A DNA stretch of 64,000 bases from Gammaproteobacteria bacterium (GTDB lineage Bacteria; Pseudomonadota; Gammaproteobacteria; Pseudomonadales; Pseudohongiellaceae), in NCBI GenBank assembly GCA_029253585.1, contig JAQWZF010000006.1:1-64000 (forward strand). Direction: 5' to 3'. Shown here piece after piece: positions 53,879-62,347 of this stretch (within the stretch, counting starts at the first letter, position 1; every line of letters begins with the position of its first letter). The position numbers and the translations under genes are program-made. The notes beneath the pieces are model-generated. The model made no database searches. It had not been told where the DNA came from and worked only from the letters and a program-made list of their open reading frames with translations.

Positions 53879-55219
53879 GTGTCAGCGGCGCGCGGGGAGT
53901 TTTCATCCAGGTTCGGCTTTCTCATGGCCGCGTCAGGTTCGGCAGTAGGCCTCGGTAATATTTGGGGTTTTCCTACAAATACTGCTTCCAATGGCGGTGC
54001 CGCATTTCTGTTTACCTACCTTATTCTTGCCTTTGCTTTGGGCTACCCGGCTTTGATGGCTGAGCTCATTATCGGCAGACATACGCGTTCCAATGCTTTG
54101 GCGGCGCTCAACAGCATTTCCACCGGCAGGAAGAGTCAGATTCTTGCCATGGGTATCGGTCTCGTGGGTATTGTGACGGTCAGCCTGATACTTAGCTTCT
54201 ATGCCATAGTCAGTGGCTGGATGATGGCTTTCTTTTTAGACCCTCTTGCCAGAATTCTAGGCCTGACAGGATTCTCCGAGTGGCTGACTACCTATACAGA
54301 GATTCGAAATGCAATCTTCGTCGTTATATTCATGGCATTCACTGTTCTCATTATTACCGCCGGCGTAAAGGATGGCATAGAGAAATGGGCCACCAGGCTG
54401 ATGCCATCGCTGATCGGGATACTGGTACTCCTGATTCTGTATGTGTTTACACTTGAAGGTGCTATGGATGGTTTGCGTGCCTATCTAGTGCCAGATTTTT
54501 CACGAGTTACCGACCCTCAGTTGTTGATCAATGCCATGGGGCAGGCTTTCTTCTCCCTCTCTCTTGGCGTCGGTACTATGCTGGTCTATGGGTCCTACAT
54601 CAGCAAGGATGAGAATCTTCCAGTGGTGGGTGCTCTGGTGGCATTGTTAGATGTTGGAATTGCGGTGCTGGCGGGTTTGCTGATACTGCCGGCGATGTAC
54701 GTAGCGTTAGCCAGCGGTGTGGAAATCTTCGATGATACGGGTGGCCTAATCGCGGGGCCTGGTCTGATTGTTTCGGTGCTACCGGCGCTGTTTAACAACA
54801 TGGGTGCAATAGGTATTTTAGTAGCGCTAGCGTTCTTCGCATTGATGACAATAGCGTCACTCACTTCATCGATTTCCATGCTTGAAGTGCCGGTAGCTTA
54901 TAGTGTTGAGAATAGAGGTATGCCCAGGCCGAAGGCGGCAATCATTATCGGTATTATCATCACGTTGACTTCTTTGGTTATCGTTTTTAATTTCGACCCT
55001 CTTTTCGACTGGGTGGTGAACTTCACCACGGAGAGAAGCCAGCCACTGTTAAGTCTATTCATCTGTGTTTTCGCGGCCTGGATCTGGCGTCGGAACGAGA
55101 TCCTTGATGAGATTCGTCACGGCAGTCCAGAGGCAGAACATGGGCTCTTCTGGAAGGTCTGGCCCTTCTACGTTAAGTTCGTTTGCCCTATTGCGATCCT
55201 CGCAGTTTATTTCCAGTAG
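53879..55219 (+). CDS. Neurotransmitter:sodium symporter family transporter
   Basis: 446 residues, 11-12 helices. The NSS signature is at the N-terminus: SRFGFLMAASGSAVGLGNIWGFP, given in shortened form, with the sodium-binding Gly/Ala/Asn of helix 1, followed by GGAAFLFTYL. Later FFSLSLGVGTMLVYGSYI matches helix 6. These proteins import amino acids or amines using Na+, as LeuT and MhsT do. The start is GTG with GAGG upstream. Substrate not deducible. Confidence 0.92.
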   Translation: MSAARGEFSSRFGFLMAASGSAVGLGNIWGFPTNTASNGGAAFLFTYLILAFALGYPALMAELIIGRHTRSNALAALNSISTGRKSQILAMGIGLVGIVTVSLILSFYAIVSGWMMAFFLDPLARILGLTGFSEWLTTYTEIRNAIFVVIFMAFTVLIITAGVKDGIEKWATRLMPSLIGILVLLILYVFTLEGAMDGLRAYLVPDFSRVTDPQLLINAMGQAFFSLSLGVGTMLVYGSYISKDENLPVVGALVALLDVGIAVLAGLLILPAMYVALASGVEIFDDTGGLIAGPGLIVSVLPALFNNMGAIGILVALAFFALMTIASLTSSISMLEVPVAYSVENRGMPRPKAAIIIGIIITLTSLVIVFNFDPLFDWVVNFTTERSQPLLSLFICVFAAWIWRRNEILDEIRHGSPEAEHGLFWKVWPFYVKFVCPIAILAVYFQ

Positions 55220-55295
55220 AGTTTCTTTTAGAAAATCCAGTATGCTAACGTAGATTAAAAAGAGCTGCAGGCTGTGCCCTGCTTGGAGAACTGCC

Positions 55296-56150
55296 ATGAC
55301 GAATGTCCCCACAAAATCGATACGCTCGCTTTCATTAGATACACCTAGCAGACGACAATTCCTGCGCACGCTTTCTGTGCTTCCGCTAGGAGCAGGCATT
55401 GGCCTGTTGCCTCTGGCCTCGCAGGCGGCGGATGGCTCTGTGGCGAATAATGTGAAAGCGCTGACCTTTGATGTTTTCGGAACGGTTGTCGATTGGTATG
55501 GCTCCATTATTCGGGAAGGTCAATTGCTAGCAGCAAAGAAGGGCTACGATGTCGACTGGGCAGCATTTACGCTGAGTTGGCGTGCAGGCTACGGCCCCGC
55601 CATGAATAAGGTTCGTTCTGGCGAGATGCCCTGGACCAAGATAGACGACCTTCACCGTATGATCCTCGATGACTTGGTTAAAGAATACGGTCTTACCGGC
55701 ATGAGTGAGGCCGAACTGGTACATTTCAATGAGGCATGGCATCGCCTCTCTCCCTGGCCCGATACAGTTTCGGGGTTGAATAAGCTTAAGAGCAAGTATG
55801 TGATTACAACACTCTCCAATGGCAATGTTTCTCTACTGACGCATATGGCGAAGAACGGTGGATTGCCTTGGGATGCGATTCTCTCTGCAGAACTGTCCGG
55901 GCACTATAAGCCTGATCCAGAGGCCTATCTCAAGGCTGCTGATTTGCTCAGCTTGAAGCCAGAGCAGGTAATGATGGTGGCAGCGCATCCGGGCGATCTG
56001 CGTGCGGCAGCTCGTACAGGCTTGAAGACGGCTTATGTCATTCGCCCGCTAGAACGCGGCCCTGGGCGGCCGGTGAACAGAAATCCGGACGGTGAGTTCG
56101 ACTATACGGCGGAGGACTTCAACGATCTAGCGCGGCAGCTGGGAGTCTAA
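55296..56150 (+). CDS. Haloacid-dehalogenase-type HAD protein with Tat signal
   Basis: 284 residues. The N-terminus has SRRQFLRTLSVLPLGAGIGLLPLASQA, a twin-arginine signal with SRRxFL, noted here as short blocks, so it is probably exported folded. The HAD type II dehalogenase core follows: Asp59 nucleophile in LTFDVFGTVVDW, TTLSNGN (motif II), HYKPDPEAY (Lys, motif III) and AAHPGDLRAA (motif IV). L-2-haloacid dehalogenases are usually cytosolic, so export is unusual. DUF2164 follows after a single base. Confidence 0.88.
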   Translation: MTNVPTKSIRSLSLDTPSRRQFLRTLSVLPLGAGIGLLPLASQAADGSVANNVKALTFDVFGTVVDWYGSIIREGQLLAAKKGYDVDWAAFTLSWRAGYGPAMNKVRSGEMPWTKIDDLHRMILDDLVKEYGLTGMSEAELVHFNEAWHRLSPWPDTVSGLNKLKSKYVITTLSNGNVSLLTHMAKNGGLPWDAILSAELSGHYKPDPEAYLKAADLLSLKPEQVMMVAAHPGDLRAAARTGLKTAYVIRPLERGPGRPVNRNPDGEFDYTAEDFNDLARQLGV

Positions 56151-56151
56151 G

Positions 56152-56397
56152 TTGGCGGATATCGAGCTCGATAGTAGCGTTAAGGTTGATGTGGTAGCGA
56201 AAATTCAAAAATATTTTCAAGACGAACTGCATCAGGAACTAGGCAGCTTCGATGCGGAATTTCTGCTAGATTTTTTCTCGAAGGAAGTGGGTGTGTATTA
56301 CTACAATCAGGGCTTGGCAGATGCATTGAAAAGCTTTGAGCTGAAGATGGAAGATGTGAGTGATGCGGTCTATCAATTGGAGAAGGAGACTGACTAG
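56152..56397 (+). CDS. DUF2164 family protein
   Basis: 81 residues. The helical family motif is visible: KIQKYFQDELHQELGSFDAEF, broken here into shorter pieces, and LLDFFSKEVGVYYYNQGLADAL. The start is TTG at 56152 with GGAG seven bases upstream, overlapping nothing but only one base past the previous stop, so translation is likely coupled. Function unknown. Confidence 0.88.
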   Translation: MADIELDSSVKVDVVAKIQKYFQDELHQELGSFDAEFLLDFFSKEVGVYYYNQGLADALKSFELKMEDVSDAVYQLEKETD

Positions 56398-56419
56398 GCG
56401 GGGCGCCAGGGTCAGAATC

Positions 56420-58444
56420 TTATTTCTTTAAAACACATAGCGGTAATCGAATAATGAATCGGCTGCCTGCATCGCGCTGCGGCTCAAAAGTAATCTCTCC
56501 ACCTAATTTTTCTATCATGCGCTTCACTATGACCATGCCCAATCCTGTTCCCTGCTGATCTTTCTCCGAATAGCTTTCCTCGCGCGAGAACTCTCGAAAC
56601 AACACTTTTTGAAATTCTTCGCTCATGCCGCGACCGGTATCCTCGATCGAAATCTCAATGCCTAGCCTGCGCTGAAAATATACGGCCTTGTAGGCGAGGA
56701 GTATGCTGCCGGTCTCTGTTTATTTAATTGCATTAGTTATTATTTTTATCAGAATGTGCTGCAGGCGTGATTTGTCTGTCTGTACTAACAGGTTTGCGGA
56801 CGAGAATTCTGACCTTAGTTCTAATCCTTTTTCCATGACAGATGGCGACATCAACTTTTTGATTTCGCCAAGAAAATTTGTCATCTCAACCAATTCGAAT
56901 TCTGGCTCGAAGCTATCGGATTCCAGTTCGGCCATCTCCAGCAAATCGGTTATTAGATTGTGTAAGCGATCGCTCTGTAGTACGACGTTTGTCATATGTC
57001 TTTTTGTAGGCTCGTCTAGTTTGTCCGACTGTGCGGCCATTAATCTCTACGAGTTTGCAAGGATGAGATCTACGGGGGTTAAGAATTCTCTAGATGGATT
57101 CTTCAGGAAGTCCGCCTTGGCCTTGGTGTCCATGCGAGCCTCGACGAGTTCGTCGCTCTTCGAGCGAACAAATTCAGCCATGGACATTAGAAGGAATATT
57201 CTAGCCGCGATCACCAGGGTCTGACCTACGATAGAGGAAGAGGCGAATCTTCCCACCAGCTCAAATTTGTAAACCAACAGCGAGCTGTAGGCGAGAGTAA
57301 TCAGTACCCAGGAGGTTACGAGATAGATGGCGGCTTTTGCGCCCTGCACGGCTGTAATTGAAGCCATAATCAATACCGTAAACGCGACCAGTAGAGCTAT
57401 AACCAAAACAAGTACGATGTTGTCGCTGTTAATCTGATCGAAGGGGATTATTATTTAGTACAGGCCTAGAGGGATCATCGCGTAGGTGAGAAATCGTAGC
57501 ACTATGTTTGCCGAGTCCCGATATCTATTCTCGAATTGTAGCGCTCGGCCAATCAGGTACAGGCTGGCAACTAATGCTGTTGCGGACACCAAAGAGATAC
57601 GGGTATTGGCGTCTACGCTCTCAGGCCAGAACCAAATTCTGCCAAGGCCAGTTTGGGAAAGCAGGAATATGGCGGCAGCGCCAAAGAATAAGGTTACGCC
57701 AAGGCTTTGAGGGTCTCGCGTATAGATAAAAAGGGTCACTGATATACCAAAACAGAACAGGAACATCACCAGTAGTGCGCCGTCAAAAATCAGTACTGAT
57801 TGCTGAGCTTCTGCTAGTAGCGAAACGGTAGTAAGCGTTAGTGGTATCTCCACGCCAACAGACGATGTGGCGCGAAAGATGATCTTGGTGTACTGGCCCT
57901 GCACGGCGATCTGGAAAGGAATCACCGGTATTCGGTAGGGATAGTCTAGCTGCGACAGGGGAATCGTATCGCTCGCCACCGAGGTACGAAATACCTCGTC
58001 ACCGTTAACAAAATAAAACTCAATTCGGTCTAAGGCAGGGGTGTCCAGTGAAAGCACCAAGTCCTCGTCCATCATATTCTCGCTGCTAATCACTATGCTG
58101 AACCAGTGTGCAGATTTGCTCAGGCCCATCGTAGGGATGGATTGCGTGGAGCGTTGCCATTGAATCGATTCAGATATCACCTGCTCAATAGTGAGCGCGC
58201 GCTCTGGGTCTTCAAAGCTGTCGAGGTAAGGGCCCAGATTTACCGGTAGTTGATTCTGCGTAATATTCAGCTCTGCAGCCCAAGCGTCAGTGCAGGGCAG
58301 CAGCAACAGTGCAACTGTAAGGAGGAGGCCGGTCATCGAAGTGTGAATCGATTTGAGATTCTTGGGCTGGGAAGTCAAAAAATTCACTCTGTATCTCTCT
58401 GCGCATCTACGCGCACGTTTGCGAAATTTTATATGATAACCCAA
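56420..58444 (-). pseudogene. 7TMR-DISM sensor histidine kinase with three in-frame stops
   Basis: One frame covers about 674 codons across this region but is interrupted by stops at 57455-57457 (TAA), 57047-57049 (TAG) and 56720-56722 (TAA), with no frameshift. Order of parts: signal peptide (MTGLLLTVALLLL, start near 58336), 7TMR-DISM sensory domain, seven membrane helices, HisKA-like region and HATPase (N-box NAIK, then GTGLGMVIV). The phospho-acceptor block is SREFLTP instead of SHEFRTP, so the key His is also lost. It is almost certainly non-functional as a kinase. No response regulator is adjacent. Confidence 0.85.
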
Positions 58445-58566
58445 CAGCTGATTGGGGTAAGATCAGGCTGTTATGGGCAAATTTCGACAATTGTTGGCTG
58501 AAATTTAGATCTAGGTGACGTTTTTACTCTATTAATTCAACTACCCCGAAATCGGAGGGAGTATGC

Positions 58567-60753
58567 ATGGTTACGCAATCGAGCTTTGGGACATGTTTTA
58601 CGCTAATGATTACTCTGTCTGTACTAACTGCCTGCTCAGATACGGGGGATAGTTCCCCCGTTGCAGATTTGGACAGCTCGAACAATCAATCCATGGCCAA
58701 TACCGTTCAGTCTGCTATCAATCCTTTTTTTCAGGAAAGTCAGCTCTACCTAAACTACCCGCCTTTCGATCTGATAGAGAACAGCCACTATCTGCCTGCC
58801 TTTGAGCAAGGAATGGCCGAGCAGCTGGAGGAGCTCGATGCGATCGTAAATCAAGCAAATGAGCCTACCTTTGAGAATACTATCTTACCCATGGAGATAA
58901 GTGGCCAACTATTGAGTAGAGTATCGAGAGTATTTTTTAGTCTTGCTGGCGCTCATACGAACGATGCAATTCGCGAATTAGAGCAAGAGCTGGCTCCGCG
59001 CTTAGCTGCTCACAACGACAGGATACTTCTCAATCCAGCTCTCTATGAGCGCATAAGCTTTCTCCACGAGCGGCGTGAGCAGCTGAAATTGGATGCTCAG
59101 TCCCTGCGATTGTTGGAGCAATACGATGTCGATTATGTGAGAGCAGGAGCGGGGCTTACAGCTGATCAGCAAGAGCAGATGAGAAGCTTAAACAGCCAAA
59201 TTGCTGTGTTGCGAACTCAATACAGACAAAATGTACTAAGTGAGGTAAACGAACTAGCGATAGTAGTTGATTCGCGCGAAGAGCTCACGGGGATGAGTGA
59301 GGCTCTCATAGCTGCGGCAGAGGACGAGGCAGAAGCACGCGAACTTCCGGGTAAGTTTGTCATTCCTCTATTAAATACCAGCGGTCAACCTAGCCTTGCT
59401 AGTTTACAGAATAGAGCTCTTCGAGAGCGTATTTATACGACGTCTCTATCGCGCGGAAGTCGAGGCGGACCCTATGAAAATACACAGATTCTATCCGACC
59501 TACTGCGCCTTCGTGCCGAAAGAGCGCAACTTTTAGGCTATTCCAATCACGCAGCATTCGTTCTTGAGGATACTACAGCGGGTACGGTTGAAGCCGTTAA
59601 TCAGCGGTTGCTTGAACTCGCTCCACCGGCAGTGGCGAATGCGCAGGTGGAGGCCGCTGACCTACAGCAGATGATAGAGGATGATGGGTTTGATTTTGAG
59701 CTTAGAGCTTGGGACTGGTCGTTCTATACAGAGAGGCTGCGTTCCGCGAGATACCAATTCGATGAGAGTCAGTTGCAGCCCTATTTTGAGATCGACAATG
59801 TTTTGCAGCGAGGAGTATTTTTTGCTGCAGAGAAACTCTTCGGAATTACATTTCAGGAGCGATTTGACCTGCCGGTTTACCAAGAAGATGTCCGCGTATT
59901 TGAATTCTTTGATATAGGTGGTCAGACTCTAGCGCTGTTCTTGATGGATCCCTACGCGCGACCAACGAAGCGGGGGGGTGCCTGGATGAACTCGTACATC
60001 TCTCAGAATGCCATGATGGACACAATCCCCATCGTAGCTAATCATCTGAATATTACAGAGTCTCAGGCGGGTGATCCGACACTTCTTACTTTTGATGAAG
60101 TGACCACGATGTTTCACGAGTTCGGTCATGCCTTACATGGGATGTTTTCAGACGTTGAATATCCTTACTTTTCGGGGACTCGAGTGCCAAGAGATTTCGT
60201 GGAGTATCCCTCGCAGGTGAACGAAATGTGGGCTACGTGGCCCGAGGTCCTAGAGAACTATGCGATTCACTTCGAAACTGGCGACCAGATGCCACGAGCA
60301 TTGCTAGACAAGGTGCTCGAGACGGAAAAGTTTAATCAGGGCTTCGTTACTACGGAGTATCTAGCCGCATCCATTTTAGATCAGTCTCTACACCAACTTT
60401 CCCCTGAGGAAATTCCCTCGGCGGATGAGATGGTCGATTTTGAGTATCGGGCGCTGGAGAGCGCGGGCATTGCTTTAGAGGCGGTGCCACCAAGATATCG
60501 GAGTACGTATTTCTCACATATTATGGGCGGCTATTCTGCGGGCTACTACTCCTATATCTGGAGCGAGGTTTTAGACGCTGACACCGTTGAATGGTTCAAA
60601 GGCAACGGCGGCTTGCTACGAGAAAATGGCGTCCATTTTAGAGAGACATTGCTTTCGCGAGGCGGGAGTGAGGATGCGATGGCTTTATTTCGAAAATTTC
60701 GAGGGCGTGATGCCAAGATAGCTCCTTTGTTAGAGCGCAGGGGATTAAACTAA
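58567..60753 (+). CDS. M3-family oligopeptidase (dipeptidyl carboxypeptidase-like), lipoprotein
   Basis: 728 residues. A lipobox LTACSD at Cys23 makes it an envelope lipoprotein. Zinc motif HEFGH at 517-521, followed by DFVEYPSQVNEMWATWPEVL, which contains the third ligand Glu in the family position. The Tyr/His-rich substrate loop (HIMGGYSAGYYSYIW) is near 655. This matches Dcp/OpdA-type peptidases, here exported. GGAGGG precedes the ATG by eight bases. It is convergent with holA by seven bases. Confidence 0.93.
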   Translation: MVTQSSFGTCFTLMITLSVLTACSDTGDSSPVADLDSSNNQSMANTVQSAINPFFQESQLYLNYPPFDLIENSHYLPAFEQGMAEQLEELDAIVNQANEPTFENTILPMEISGQLLSRVSRVFFSLAGAHTNDAIRELEQELAPRLAAHNDRILLNPALYERISFLHERREQLKLDAQSLRLLEQYDVDYVRAGAGLTADQQEQMRSLNSQIAVLRTQYRQNVLSEVNELAIVVDSREELTGMSEALIAAAEDEAEARELPGKFVIPLLNTSGQPSLASLQNRALRERIYTTSLSRGSRGGPYENTQILSDLLRLRAERAQLLGYSNHAAFVLEDTTAGTVEAVNQRLLELAPPAVANAQVEAADLQQMIEDDGFDFELRAWDWSFYTERLRSARYQFDESQLQPYFEIDNVLQRGVFFAAEKLFGITFQERFDLPVYQEDVRVFEFFDIGGQTLALFLMDPYARPTKRGGAWMNSYISQNAMMDTIPIVANHLNITESQAGDPTLLTFDEVTTMFHEFGHALHGMFSDVEYPYFSGTRVPRDFVEYPSQVNEMWATWPEVLENYAIHFETGDQMPRALLDKVLETEKFNQGFVTTEYLAASILDQSLHQLSPEEIPSADEMVDFEYRALESAGIALEAVPPRYRSTYFSHIMGGYSAGYYSYIWSEVLDADTVEWFKGNGGLLRENGVHFRETLLSRGGSEDAMALFRKFRGRDAKIAPLLERRGLN

Positions 60754-60759
60754 GAAAGC

Positions 60760-61812
60760 TTACTTTGCTGCAATTTTTTGGGCAGCAAGAAGTTCAACGC
60801 CACTCAATCGCAACAGCAGCTGGCTGAGCTCGTCCCAGGTGTTTGCCTGGGACATTCCCTTGATGCTCTGGTCGATAATGCGGCTATGATCCAGTAGTTC
60901 CCAGACGGTTTGTGTGTCTAGTCTCGCCAATGCGGCGGCAACAGGCTGCTTGCGATTAGACCATACTCGCGCGGATTGGATGATTGCGTTTACACCCTGC
61001 CCCTGCTGCTTCTTCTCTAACATGGGTAGAAGCGATCTTAACTCACGGAAGATTGCGGAGAGGATAATCAGCGGGAAGAGCCCTTCATTCTTCAGGCCTG
61101 CCAGCATCTTCTGGGTGCGGGCAATGTCGCCGAGCAGGGCTGAATCAACCAACTGATAGACGCTGTAACGCGAGCTATCAGCTACCACCTGCAGTACCGT
61201 TTTCGCATCCAGATGAATAGTCTCGTTACTCACTTCTCCTGCCAGCAGTTTGAGTTTCTCAATTTCCTGCATGGCCGCGAGCAGGTTTCCCTCAACTTTG
61301 TCGACAAGAAGGTGTACGGCCTCGGTATCCGCCCGAATGCCATCTCTTAACAGCCTCTGTACCAGCCAGGGGGCCAAATTTTCTCTATTGATTGGCCAGA
61401 TTTGTACAGCGGCACCATGTCTTTCGATCTCGGTGAACCATTTGGTCTTCAGTGTTTGGGCATCCAGCCTTGGCCCGCTAATCAAGATGACGAAGTCAGG
61501 GTTTAGATCACTTAGATAGTGCTGCAGCGCTTTCTTACCGGGATCATCTAACTTGGCTGTTGAGAGTCGCAACTCGATGATTTTTTTGTCAGAGAATAGG
61601 GAGAGGTTGCCGGTGGATTGTGAAAAGTGGCTCCAGTCGAAACTCTTGTCGACATTGAACACTTCTCTCTCTGCGAATCCTTTCTCTTTATAATGTTTGC
61701 GAATCGCGTCGGCGGCCTCCTGCATAAGCAGGGGCTCATCGCCAGTCAGCCAGTACAATGGCAGTTCGTCATGATTGAGAGTTCGAGAAAGCTGTTCTGG
61801 TTTGATTTTCAT
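60760..61812 (-). CDS. holA: DNA polymerase III delta subunit
   Basis: 350 residues. Clamp-loader subunit that opens the beta clamp. N-terminal YWLTGDEPLLMQEAADAIRK with the degenerate nucleotide region, VILISGPRLD, and the C-terminal collar domain from about 215 (YSVYQLVDSALLGD, LKNEGLFPLIILSAIFRELRSLL) fit HolA. Gene order leuS-lptE-holA on the minus strand is conserved in gammaproteobacteria. It starts 14 bases after lptE. Confidence 0.96.
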   Translation of the reverse strand: MKIKPEQLSRTLNHDELPLYWLTGDEPLLMQEAADAIRKHYKEKGFAEREVFNVDKSFDWSHFSQSTGNLSLFSDKKIIELRLSTAKLDDPGKKALQHYLSDLNPDFVILISGPRLDAQTLKTKWFTEIERHGAAVQIWPINRENLAPWLVQRLLRDGIRADTEAVHLLVDKVEGNLLAAMQEIEKLKLLAGEVSNETIHLDAKTVLQVVADSSRYSVYQLVDSALLGDIARTQKMLAGLKNEGLFPLIILSAIFRELRSLLPMLEKKQQGQGVNAIIQSARVWSNRKQPVAAALARLDTQTVWELLDHSRIIDQSIKGMSQANTWDELSQLLLRLSGVELLAAQKIAAK

Positions 61813-61826
61813 TTAGGCTTGAATGT

Positions 61827-62333
61827 CTATAGGGGGTCGGTAGCGGCCAGTCGTCTTATCATTTGATTGATTAACTCGCGGCGCATCTCCGTAGAGATGA
61901 TATCAGCTTCTTCCTGATTGCCACTGATATTCTCGACATCCTGAAAATACGTTCTCTCAACGAACAAGGTCTCTGGAGCTATGAGTACCTGTTTACCCAA
62001 GGTGAGGCCTATATCGATCGAGAGCCGCAACTCTATCTGAGCGGCTCTAGCCCGGGAGTTGATAGTGACAGGTCTGGATACAAGCCGCTCACTGGCAATT
62101 CCCAGCATAGGCGTCTCGCTATCCGCCGCGTTTATAGTCACAGGGATAAGATTAACTTCGGCGCCTTCAAGACTGCGGCGCAGTAGGCGAGTTAGCTCAC
62201 TATTTGGTTGCTCACTAAAGAATTGAAGACTGCTGAAGTTGGCTGAGAGAGTATCGCTTCCACGTAGGTTGAACCCGCAACTGCTGACGCTCAGGAGTAG
62301 AGTGAACAGACTGAGAGATCTCAAAAATGTCAT
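61827..62333 (-). CDS. lptE: LPS-assembly lipoprotein LptE
   Basis: 168 residues. Lipoprotein signal ending at Cys19 (VSSCGFNLRG), the universal LptE start. It plugs the LptD outer-membrane barrel for LPS insertion. The mature part has the expected alpha/beta core with LTRLLRRSLEGAEV and RELINQMIRRLAA near the end. It starts 14 bases after leuS. Confidence 0.94.
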   Translation of the reverse strand: MTFLRSLSLFTLLLSVSSCGFNLRGSDTLSANFSSLQFFSEQPNSELTRLLRRSLEGAEVNLIPVTINAADSETPMLGIASERLVSRPVTINSRARAAQIELRLSIDIGLTLGKQVLIAPETLFVERTYFQDVENISGNQEEADIISTEMRRELINQMIRRLAATDPL

Positions 62334-62347
62334 GGATTTCCCATTGT

